Shown one piece after another: positions 36,901-48,900 of a stretch of DNA of 64,000 nt. The notes beneath the pieces are model-generated. The model had not been told where the DNA came from, did no database searches, and was given only the letters and a program-made list of their open reading frames with translations. Position 1 is the first letter of the stretch. Each line of letters begins with the position of its first letter. The DNA is taken from the NCBI RefSeq assembly GCF_023856365.1, contig NC_064538.1, positions 10,510,435-10,574,434 of the forward strand, read 5' to 3'. A program made the translations under genes and the position numbers. Source of the DNA: Brienomyrus brachyistius (taxonomy: Eukaryota > Chordata > Actinopteri > Osteoglossiformes > Mormyridae).

Positions 36901-39900
36901 TTTCAGACCAGTGTCAGGATGCATTTCATAAGCTTCTTGCCTGTGTGATAGACAGGAGCAAGCAGCTGTGAGACAAAGAAAAGGCAGATAGAGGCACGAC
37001 TTCCTGTTATCAGCCAAATACCATTGCTGCGACTTCATAATGGCGTAAACTGAAGGTTTAGTTTCTTCCCATACTGGGTGTTTGACCTTACTTACAATTT
37101 TCCCATACCCAGATATCAACACTTCTGAAACAGAAAACTGCACTCGAGAAAATTCTCACAGCTAAAGCAGCCATATTGATTTTGGTTTCTATATCTTGGC
37201 ACACATATGCAGTTCCCTTCCAGTCCTCTTGAGAAGGCTTTGCATTAGTTCAGCTCTCAACCTGAGATTAGGCTGAGATATGAGCTTGTCGGCTGCTGTA
37301 GTTGACATTATCGGTGCAACACAGAGGTCACTGGAAGACCTCAGGGAAGCTACTGAGTCTCCTCTGTTACCCAGAGAAAACAGTTGCTTTCCCCTCCGCC
37401 TCACCTGATCTGCTTGCTCTCCCGGATGTCATACAGAGAGAAGAAGATGTCAACGTCCTCATTGATGGTATTGTGGGTGAAGCTCTTCAGGTTGACCAAG
37501 AGGTGGTGTGGCACAGAAACGCGTGCACTGTCATTCTGGAAACAACATTTTAAACAATGTTTCACGCTCAGTTATGCCATTCTGTTCCCAGCTGACATCC
37601 CACCCCCCCTTCCTTTTGGTGTCCATCACTGCCTACCTGGGATGTGCTTTGCTGGACCCGCTGTCGACTGGAAAGGTGCTAAGAACACAAGTGAGGGGGA
37701 AACGCATTAACACACTTCCAGAACTTGCTGTAGTAGATGCCAAACTATGGCGCTAGAACCCAACAGAGCATACGCAGATGTCAAGGTAATCTCTGAGCTA
37801 GAAAGCAATGTTTTCATGCTACACTACATGCCTTTGCATGTATACAGCACAGGTGCCTCCAGACAGTGGCAGAAGACATCTGCTGAGCTTCACGATCCAG
37901 GTGTTTGGGTCCCTGGGGAGATTCAACTCCTCTCAGCAGGGTTACGTCACATTCTGCTCCATTCCTCTTAACCAGCTACTATTTCCGTCTACCTCAGAGC
38001 TTTTCTCTCTTTGACAGAAAATTGTTGCCCTGCCCCCCTCACCCTGTCCCCTCCATGTTCACGTACCATTTTGTAGAGGTCTGAAACACTGATCTGGTCT
38101 GGATCCACCATGACAAACTCCTGTCGGGGTACAAGATCCAGGCCCAGGTGTCTGTGTCCATGAATATGAGAAAAAGGTACGAGAAGCACTGCATCAACCA
38201 TTGACAAGTACACAAGCTAAGCAAGGTAGAATCATGTGACCTGCCTATAACTCAAGCAGTATTTAATGACTAAGAATGCATTGCTTACACTGTTTAGCTA
38301 TAAATCAAGAAAAATTAAGAACTATTATAATTCTCCAGATAGGAATACTCTTCATTGCCTCTTTATTTGCCTTAAAGCAACAAAAGCGGAGGGCTTCCTG
38401 TCTGCCTGACCATTGCTATTTCATCTGCACCAATGTGCCATACTTGCTCAAGGGCAAGCACAGCCAGCCGACAGCTTAAAAATCCCAACGCAAGCTGCAC
38501 ATGTGGGCACTTGTGGAAGCAGCATTTCTACAGCTTTCCCAGGGCATCACCCATCAGCAAGTGTCCAACATGTCCCACCATCATTTGCAGAATGCTCATC
38601 TAACATTGCTCTTGTAACAAAAACACAGAAGCAGTCTTAGAGTTATGAACCCTGTTATAAGACTTAATAATTATATGCTTTGTCTTTAGTTTTATGGACT
38701 ACGGACTGGAAAAAAAAAAAACATATTGTAACAGTCAGAATTTTACTGCTTTAATTTCGATCCAGTGTGGCACTAAGACGTAATATCTCTCATAGAGTAA
38801 ATCAGGTAGCAACTGTGGATCCATTACGATATGGTATGACCTTTCACAAAGATTTGACTAAACCATCGTTTTAATTTTGTCAAATGTGTTTGTTTTACTA
38901 TCTCTGAGTGTGTGTGTGTGGGCGCATGTCTGTTCCCTTGTGGAGCTGGGCTATGTGTATATATTTGGGTGCGTGCGTGTGTATCTGCATGGATGTGTGG
39001 GAGCGATTGCTCTTGGGAGACTGAACACAGAGACTGTAAAAATCAAAACAGGTCTGCAAGGCAATGGCTTGTCTGCATCAGAACTTCCCACTCCTGGTTC
39101 TAGCAGCCCACTGCCTACGTTCCTCATCATTTTGACCGAGCTCTTAATTAAACGAAACAGCCTTTTATGGGGATGATTGAATGGAGCATATGATTCACAT
39201 TGCACTCATGTGCACTTTAAATTTCAATTGCGTGAAATTTGTGCTAGCTGAAAAGTAATTATCCATCCATCCATCCATGATCTGTACCTCCTTGTCCTTT
39301 CAGGATGGCGGGGGCCCAGAGCCTATTCTTGAGGCTATAGGCACAAGGCAGGGAACAACCCAGGATGGGGTGCCAACCCATCAATGACTATAATGGCAAA
39401 GATATACATACGACACACTTTTCCCTATCAAATCAACGGCACATGTGTTATATCAATGAAGCAAAGGTTACAAAACTGCTAAACGGAGTAGAAACTGGGC
39501 TTTGCCAAGAGCATTAAGTCATAAGCGGGGATGTGGGTCTGATCACCATAACACAGTAACAGCACTCTAATGTGGCCCAGAAAATGCTAATTTATCTGGG
39601 AGGCTGCACTGGTGGCATGATCGCATCCCCAGTTCTCACTGCTGGGCAGGACTGACAGGGACTGGGAAGAAGCCCTGTGAGGGGAATACGGCGTGCTGGT
39701 CAGTCCCAGTTAGGAGACAATCGTTTAAACAAATAAAGCAACATTGCCTAGCAATGCTCCACATAATTGTTCAATATACGGGTGACTGAAACATGATTCA
39801 GTTCTATAGGGAGCCCTTAAATACTTTAATGTGATACTTCAATCAAAGACTAATTGACTAATTAATTGGGAGCTGAAAAGGAACCTGCCGTAGTACAAAG

Positions 39901-42900
39901 TGGGCTGCCAGAACCCGGATGGGATCTGCTGTGCAAATCAAAGAAGCACGTGAGTCAGAATGTGGAATGTGGCGCAGAATCTTACTCATTCCCCCAGTCC
40001 AGACGTATGGTGGCATGCCTCTTGACTTCATGGACCTGGTCCTGGGTCAGGTGACCAGATAGCAGCTGTCGCCGCAGGTCAATCAGCTCATTCATGACGT
40101 GCCGCAGTTTGTAGAACAGGTCAGTCTTGTGTTTCTGTAGGGAAAAACCGTCATTGACCCCAAATTTCAAGTAGTTACCTGGCAGAGGTTGGTACAATCG
40201 TGGGTACAAACAGCGCCAGCGTATTCATGCCATGCCCTACTTCCGCTGTGTGCTTACGGGAAACCATCAGGAAAACGTTAAGGTCATAATCCAATTTAAG
40301 GCAGCATTTAGAAGCTCCGCAGAAGCTTCAGCACGAGGGACCCACAGAGTAGCACGTTGCTTAGCATCCATTTCCCAGTCATTTTTTCCTGATACCGCGT
40401 GACTTGCAAAGCTAACTGATATAGGCATCACTCGTTCATACAGACAGTTACCGCAGCGATACAAACACCATCCTTTAAGATACAATAGCTGCCCACCGCA
40501 GATTTGAACCTGCAAGCATCTGGTAAGAAATGCAGATGCTTAATTACTCTCTGCTTTAGCTTTGCGGGGAAGCAAGTGAGTCACTGGGTTGCAGCGCTCA
40601 GTATGACTCACAGCCTCTCTGTGTTTACAGTGACTCACAGCTTCGGAGCGAGTCGCAGCGTCCGCGTGCTTCTTCCGGAGGCGTTTCAAGGTCCTTCGCA
40701 ATCGGCTTCATTCCCGTTAAAAGAAGTCGAATTCTCACACGAGCATTAAAACCAAGCAAAATCAGGCATGGATGACATTCTGCGAGTAGCTCGATGACTG
40801 AGGTATGGAAAGGTTTTTAGCAGTCATCCTCTTACATAACCCCACAGAAAGGCTACTTTTGCATTGCAGAGTAAATGAAATATAATGGCAAGACGACTGT
40901 TCCCAAGATTAAACGGCTCCACACGGGATAAATCCTAAAAATGACAGCACTGCTGGAAATCACAAGACAAGTAAACAGAATATACTGTACAGTATATATG
41001 CATAAAACACAATAGTGCATAATGAAACACATACTGTTCCAGGACTCCAGCAGAGAGTAACTCAGTGAAGCTCAGAAAATACAGGTAATAACAATGAGTC
41101 ATGACCCTCCAGACTGACTATATTTTGCGTTTAACACACAGATTATTAGCAATTAATGGAAATCATCTGCTTTTCATTGGTCCCTTTTTTAGGGAACATA
41201 GAAATACAGGCTGAACAAAGATATTTCTTTCGTGTACTTGGTATTCAAACATCAACTACCTACACCTGTTCAATAAAACCGTTAAAGGCTTTCCAGCCTT
41301 TATTATTGTTTTATAGTGCTGTTCTAGATCAAATGTTTAATTAAAAATAACTAATTCTGACCACTTTTTAGGGAGCAGAGACTCATTCATTAACAATAAT
41401 CATGCAAATTTCCCTGATGCACTAAAATCTGATCTACATGGATGAAAACCCACAAGATGGCCGGCGTTTCACAGCCTGATCGTTACCCTGCTGCTGTGCT
41501 GCCTGGATCACTTCTACGGGATATTTCAGGATGGTGCATTGAGAGTTAGCTGTAGGCTTTCCATTTTATTTTTGGTTACAGAATTCTGAACTGTTTTTAT
41601 TATTTTATTTGCAAGATTCTAAAAGTCCCCATGACGCATGGAACACACACAAAAATAAAGTACGTTACACAGTTGGGTAACAACCAATTAGCATCTTTGC
41701 CCCATTTTTCTCCGCAACATTAGTTGCGTCCACTTCTGTGTTTAACAGGCAAGTTGAAGCATCCGCTCCTGCCAGGAGGCAGATGAGCCCCTGATTCACG
41801 CCCCTGTAACAGTTCTGCTCCCTCTTTGTGCAGTGAATCACTGGTTGTCACGCCGAAGCCGTGAGGAGTGATGTAATCTCGCCACTGGCAAAAGCCTCCG
41901 AGGCACCTAAAGAGATATCGGAATTGCTTCCTTGCCGGCAGCCGAGGTACGAGAACCAGTTAGCCCCTCCTTCTGAAAAACAGTGTCAAATTCTGGCAAC
42001 AGGGGGCTCATACTCGCACATGGTGTACGACATTCCGGCTGGCGAACGTGCATGATTGGCAGGTGAAATGCTGATGGTTTCAACCAATCCAAACTAACAA
42101 GCCTTACACCCTGCCTGGCGCAAAGAGACGCCATATTACGGCTATCGCACTGCTGTCCACACTGGGCCGCTATCTTCATAGCATAGAAGTATCACCCCAC
42201 TATCAATTAACAGTTACACACACAGCATGTGAGACATACGCACATCTATTAAATAAAGACATTTAAAAGTAATAGGTGCTGGTCAGATTATAGACAACAC
42301 ACAGCTGGCCATATTTGTGCCCTTGAGAGGCTATCCCACATTTTTGACCCCTACCCCCTTTTTATTGAATATTTTCAGTTGGATAAGTTGTTATTATCTA
42401 AGTCATACCTCTGTGCTACCTATGATATATATCAATTGTAGGGTATAGGCACACAGATTTTTATAAAAAAATTTCAACTTTGGAGCTCATTTTCTCAAAA
42501 CTTTGTTTTTGTGGGATAGCCCACTTTACCTTTCATGGGCACATTTCAGCGAGCAGTTGTACCACCTCCAGACAGTCCAGGGGCCACACCCGGGCCCCTC
42601 ACAAAGCACAGCCCCAAACCCCATCTGCAATCACATGACATTATATATACCCACCACATGCAACACAGCGACTGCCCTCTCACCTGGGCTGATTACTGAC
42701 CTGCAGTGCCAGTCTGATACTAACAACTATCTAATGAGAGGGGTGTTGGAAATGGGGGGGGGGGGGTAATATATTGGCAGATATAAATAATTAAGAGCGA
42801 ATCTCGCATCTTTCATTGTGCATCTGCGCGTTACTCAGGGGCATAGATGGAACCTAATGAAGACTGTAGTTCTGTATCAGACAAAATCGTTTTTGTCATA

Positions 42901-45900
42901 GGGGTCAGTTATTTTTTTAGTTACGCGATGTTTAGTTGTGGAACAGAACCCTAAACAGTGTCAGTCTTTCTTTAGTGGTTTTAAGTTATGAAATCTTTCT
43001 ATTTCTGAAATGAATTCAAAAATGTCTCTTACATCTAATATTTTGAAGATGTGACCACTGCATGCGTACTCACTATGACATGCCTGCGTTTGACATGCCT
43101 GCGTTTGTCATGCCTGCGTTTGTCAAGCCTGCGTTTGACATACTTGTTTGTCATGCCTGCGTTTGACATGCCTGCGTTTGACATGCCTGCGTATGACATG
43201 CCTGCGTTTGTCATGCCTGCGTTTGACATGCCTGCGTTTGACATGCCTGCGTTTGACATGCCTGCGTATGACATGCCTGCGTTTGACATGCCTGCGTATG
43301 ACATGCCTGCGTTTGTCATGCCTGCGTTTGTCTTGCCTGCGTTTGTCATGCCTGCGTTTGACATGCCTGCGTATGACATGCCTGCGTTTGTTATGCCTGC
43401 GTATGACATGCCTGCGTTTGTCATGCCTGCGTTTGACATGCCTGCGTATGACATGCCTGCGTTTCACATGCCTGCGTTTCACATGCTTAAGTTTGTCATG
43501 CCTGCGTTTGACATGCCTGCGTTTGTCATGCCTGCATTTCACATGCCTGCGTATGACATGCCTGCGTTTGACAGGCTTAAGTTTGTCATGCCTGCGTTTG
43601 TCATGCCTGCGTTTCACATGCCTGCGTTTCACATGCCTGCGTTTCACATGCCTGCGTTTAACATGCCTGCGTTTGACATGCCTGCGTTTGTCATGCCTGC
43701 GTTTGTCATGCCTGCGTATGACATGCGCACTTCGGCTCTTTTTACAGGCTACGAATTCAGATTAATCTTAACACATCAAACAGCAATAGTACTGATGCCA
43801 GTCCTCATTATCGCTACCATGACTGTATGCACAAATAACAAAAAATTAAGTAAAACTTGGTATACAATTAACAACATTTATTGAGAGTACTTAATGTTTC
43901 AAATCGGAATTTGCTGCATTGTCATGCGATCGAGAAATTGCATAATGTATATCCAGGCCCAAAAATATCTCAAAGCAATAAGTAAAAAAGTGAGCTGAAC
44001 CCAAGCACTGTGCATTTAAAAATAGGCCTGCACCAGTTATGTACTCCTGATATCCGGGAAAAAATGCCAAGGGAGACCTGCTAAGCTGCTAAAGGGGCTA
44101 GATCAACAAGTCACACAGCACACTGGGCGTTAGACGCACAGCCCATCACGGCTATACATAACATCACCAGTCACTGAGCCCCCCCCCACAGTCCCCACCC
44201 CCACCGCCCACCAGAAAACCTAACGGCAGCTTCATCTAACGAAGCATCTCGTGCTGGTCACAAAGTGCTCCATCTAAACATCTTTCCTTCTCTGCATTTT
44301 CGCAAACTGCATCGGAATCCCTTTTTTTCGGTACTTACAGTCTCACAGCGACTTGGTTCCAAAATCTTCAACAACCTAGACAAGTGACCGTATTTATCTG
44401 CTTGTGACCAGCTGAGGGGGAGTAATGTCTTGTGAGACAGCTCTCTGATGCTGCTGTGAAGTCCATCGGCTTGCCCTCTGCTACCCCCAACTCATTCTCT
44501 GCCTCTTCCTCTAAGAGAGGTGTCTTCAGCAAGGTACAAACTGAAAACCAAAAGCATCTTCTGTAACAGTCTCTCCCACAATCTGTGTGCTGCAGTTACC
44601 TAACTGCCATTGTGTGAAGCTTTCACCAGCCTGCCCACACAGCCTCCCCCTGCTGTGTCAGTGGCAGAGCTGCAGAGAGCTCTGGGAACACACAATTGGT
44701 CGGAAGTGGTGCCAGTCATGAGTGCTGTGCCATACCTCCCATCTTATTTCTGTGCTCTTCCCTGACCTGGATAGACAGCTACTGTAACTGCAAAGTAACA
44801 AAACTGTAATTTCAGCCCTTGCAGGAACCCGTATTGTCAAAAACCTACCATGACATCCAGAAAAACCGCAGCTTTACATTCTCACACTACATACTGTATC
44901 CTGACTGATGACTGATCATTGGCAAATCATTTGGCCCAGCTCTGACCTTGATGAAGACAACAGACCCCCCCCCACATTTAAATAAATGATACACAAGTGA
45001 GGATCAAAATATATAATTAAAAAAATATTATAATAATTCTTGAGAAACAAAAACACAAACATCAAGAAACAAAAACTGTTCCAATAAGATACATACCAAA
45101 ACCTGGAACAGAATTATTACAGTTACACTGATGAGCGCCCCCTCAGGCTGAAGCCCAACCCCTCACGCAGGTGCCCAGCCCCTCACGCTGAAGCCCGCCC
45201 CCTCACACTGAAGCCCGGCCCCTCACGCTGAAGCCCGCCCCCTCACACTGACGCCCAACCCCTCACGCTGAAGCCCGGTCCCTCACGCTGAAGCCCGGTC
45301 CCTCACGCTGACGCCCAACCCCTCACGCAGGTGCCCTCCCCCTCACGCTGACGCCCGGTCCCTCACGCAGGTGCCCTCCCCCTCACGCTGATGCTCGGTC
45401 CCTCACGCTGACGCCCGGCCCCTCACGCTGAAGCCCGGCCCCTCACGCTGAAGCCCGCCCCCTCACGCTGACGCCCGGTCCCTCACGCTGAAGCCCGGTC
45501 CCTCACGCTGAAGCCCGGTCCCTCACGCTGAAGCCCGCCCCCTCACGCTGACGCCCGGTCCCTCACACTGAAGCCCGGCCCCTCACGCTGAAGCCCGGCC
45601 CCTCACGCTGAAGCCCGGTCCCTCACGCTGAAGCCCGGCCCCTCACGCTGAAGCCCGGCCCCTCACGCTGACGCCCGGTCCCTCACGCTGAAGCCCGGTC
45701 CATCACGCTGACAGCCAGTCCCTCACACTGAAGCCCGCCCCCTCACACTGAAGCCCGGCCCCTCACGCTGAAGCCCGGCCCCTCACACTGAAGCCCGGCC
45801 CCTCACGCTGAAGCCCGGCCCCTCACGCTGAAGCCCGGTCCCTCACGCTGAAGCCCGGTCCCTCACGCTGACGCCCAACCCCTCACGCTGAAGCCCGGTC

Positions 45901-48900
45901 CCTCACGCTGAAGCCCGGTCCCTCACGCTGACGCCCGGTCCCTCACGCTGAAGCCCGGTCCCTCACGCTGACGCCCGGTCCCTCACGCTGACGCCCAACC
46001 CCTCACGCTGAAGCCCGGTCCCTCACGCTGAAGCCCGGTCCCTCACGCTGAAGCCCGGTCCCTCACGCTGACGCCCGGTCCCTCACGCTAATGCTCGGTC
46101 CCTCACGCTGACGCCCAACCCCTCACGCTGAAGCCCGGTCCCTCACGCTGAAGCCCGGTCCCTCACGCTGACGCCCGGTCCCTCACGCTAATGCTCGGTC
46201 CCTCACGCTGACGCCCGGTCCCTCACGCTAATGCTCGGTCCCTCACGCTGACGCCCTCCCCCTCACGCTGATGCTCGGTCCCTCACGCTGACGCCCGGCC
46301 CCTCACACTGAAGTCCGGCCCCTCACGCTGACGCCCTCCCCCTCACGCTGACGCCCTCCCCCTCACGCTGACGCCCTCCCCCTCACGCTGAAGCCCGGCC
46401 CCTTACACTGATGCCCGGCCACTTATTGCTAAGCACAGAGACCCAGCCATGGGCACCTGAAGTCCACAGCTCCACACACACGCCCTGTAAAGCGACAGGA
46501 GGTCAGCATCTCCACGCACCAGCCTGCCCAAGCCTTCTCAGAGGTTACAGGACACCCCATTCCACCATGCAAAGAAGTATTTCACGGTGACAAACGAAGA
46601 CCACTGATGCGGCAGCAGCTCTCTCTAGCCTCCTAGAATGGCAGCCCCCCACAGGGATCTATGTGCCATTGCTAATCTATTATTTTTTCTCATTCTCAGA
46701 GAACAGAAAAACAGAGCTTAGCTTAAACAATCATTGTAACAGAATGCACTTCAGACGCGAGTTACCGGACAGTGTCGTCATGCAACGCTTTATTAAACGC
46801 ATTCCTAAGCTTAGTTCTGATCCTCTTTATGTAGAATGCCTCTGGAGACAAGGGTCCTTTCATCTGTAGCCACATCCAGAGAAGCACCATGCTGGTTTTA
46901 CTGTATAACCCTAATGAAATGGTATCAGGCGTACTCACATAGCTGCTGCCAATGTTACAGGCCTTGCAGCAATAGAACCAGCTCTAAGGCCTGCTTGGTA
47001 CCTAAAGAATACTCACCACATACAGCTGTTTCCACAAGACAGCCCACTCCTGCAGAGCTGCAGTCACCTCTGTGACAATGGGGTCTTCTAGGGGCACAAC
47101 TATCTCATTTGGCCTATAATTACAAAGAGAAAAAAATACCCTTTAACAAAAGCAAAAAATCAAAGAAAAAATTATTCTCTCATCCCTTGCTAACAGGTTA
47201 TTAATGAAAACTCCTGGAACAAACAAATTATAGAGCATAACTAAATTAGTTGTACTTAAGATATGCATGCTTCCGCATGAATCAGCACAACATGCGTTGC
47301 AATGCAAATAACGTACCACCATTGTGCCTTGATCGTATCAATGTCTGTTATATACAGAGGCGGGTGGCAAGGGCACACAAGGGAAACACAGGCGTGTTCT
47401 CCGGAGATTTCCAGGTGGTCACGGACCAACATGACCCACTGGAAACCAACCTATCTGCTTTTCCCTCTGGTGTCTATTGTCAAGTGGGGAATTCTGACCT
47501 GGCACCACTCTGGCCTCGATGCAACACGGGCTCTCGCTCATGAGCTACACGAGAAGAATATATAAGCACAGCAGTGCCTGGGTACCTCAGCAGCTGGGCC
47601 TGGCGTTCGTGGTAGTAGGCTGTGCAGTGTCGTGTCACTGTCCACATCATCATTTACTACCATTTTTGCCTTTTCTCTCACTTTTATTTCCCAGTTATTT
47701 TCTTGATATCTGTTTTTTTTTTACATACACTTAAGCAGAATTGTTTATTTAAATGCAATTTAAACAAATTAGATTTTTACAAACCAACAACAGTTACAAA
47801 CCACCTTATATTATATCGTGCTTGTATGTGTGTGGCTCTGGAGGTGAGGATGGTGTGCCTGTCATCAGAAGATCGCTGGTGTAAATCCCCTGGCCAGCAG
47901 AGTGACTATACTACTAGAGCCCCAACCCCATATCCTCCGGGGACTGTCTGACCCCGTTTCTCAGTTATTTGTTCCTTTGGCCAAAAGCATCTGCTAAATA
48001 GAATAAATAAAATTAAGGTACTAAGCAGACAGGCACCATATTATCAGTCAAGTGAAGACACTTGAAAACAATTATTTTGGATTCTCCTTACTGGTTGAAA
48101 CTCTGGCCAATGACTTTTCATTTACTTGAAGGGATCAAATACTGTGGAACTGATTAAAAATCATTGTCTCATACATTTGGAGACCAGCATTTGAGTCTCG
48201 AAACCTAGCTCTCTGTGTGTGTAGAGTTTGCATGTTCACCCTGTGTTGCCATAGGGTTTTCCCTCACAGTCCAAAAACATCCATCCATCCATCCATTTTC
48301 TGAAACCGTTGTCCTATTCAGGGTTGCGTGGGGTCCGGAACCTATCTTGGAGGCTATGGGCACAAGGCAGGGAATAACCTAGGATGGGGGGCCACAAGCC
48401 ATCACAGGGCACACTCACACACCAGTCACTCACACACCAGTCACTCACACACCATTCACTCACATACATACACACACACACCAGTCACTCACTCACACAC
48501 AGTCACACACCGATCACTCACACACATTCACTCACTCACCCACCATTCACTCACACTCACACACTATTCACTCACACTCACCCATGATTCACTCACACAC
48601 CATTCACTCATATTCACACCCCATTCACTCACACATCATTCACTCACACTCACACACAGTCACTCACAGAGTCATGGGGTTTTACAGCCTATCCCACAAG
48701 CAATGGACACAAGGTAGGACATATACCCAGGATGGGGCACCAGCCCATCACACGGCACACATACTATTCACACCTACAGACTATTTGGCAAACTCCAATT
48801 CATGGTTTCAGGCTTGGGGGGCGGGGGAGAGCAACGCAGGGAGAACATTCATGCTCCACACAATTGGAGCCATGAGAGACTCCAATGCTCCAATGCTCCA

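Noticed and set aside
40480..40565. Possible tRNA gene on the minus strand
   Set aside because: T-arm and one stem look good but there is no paired acceptor stem or standard anticodon arm, and a SINE body follows.
43051..43884. 277-codon plus-strand ORF of MPAFD-type repeats
   Set aside because: A product of the 15-bp period; no start context, no unique domain, and the tail after the array is low-complexity.
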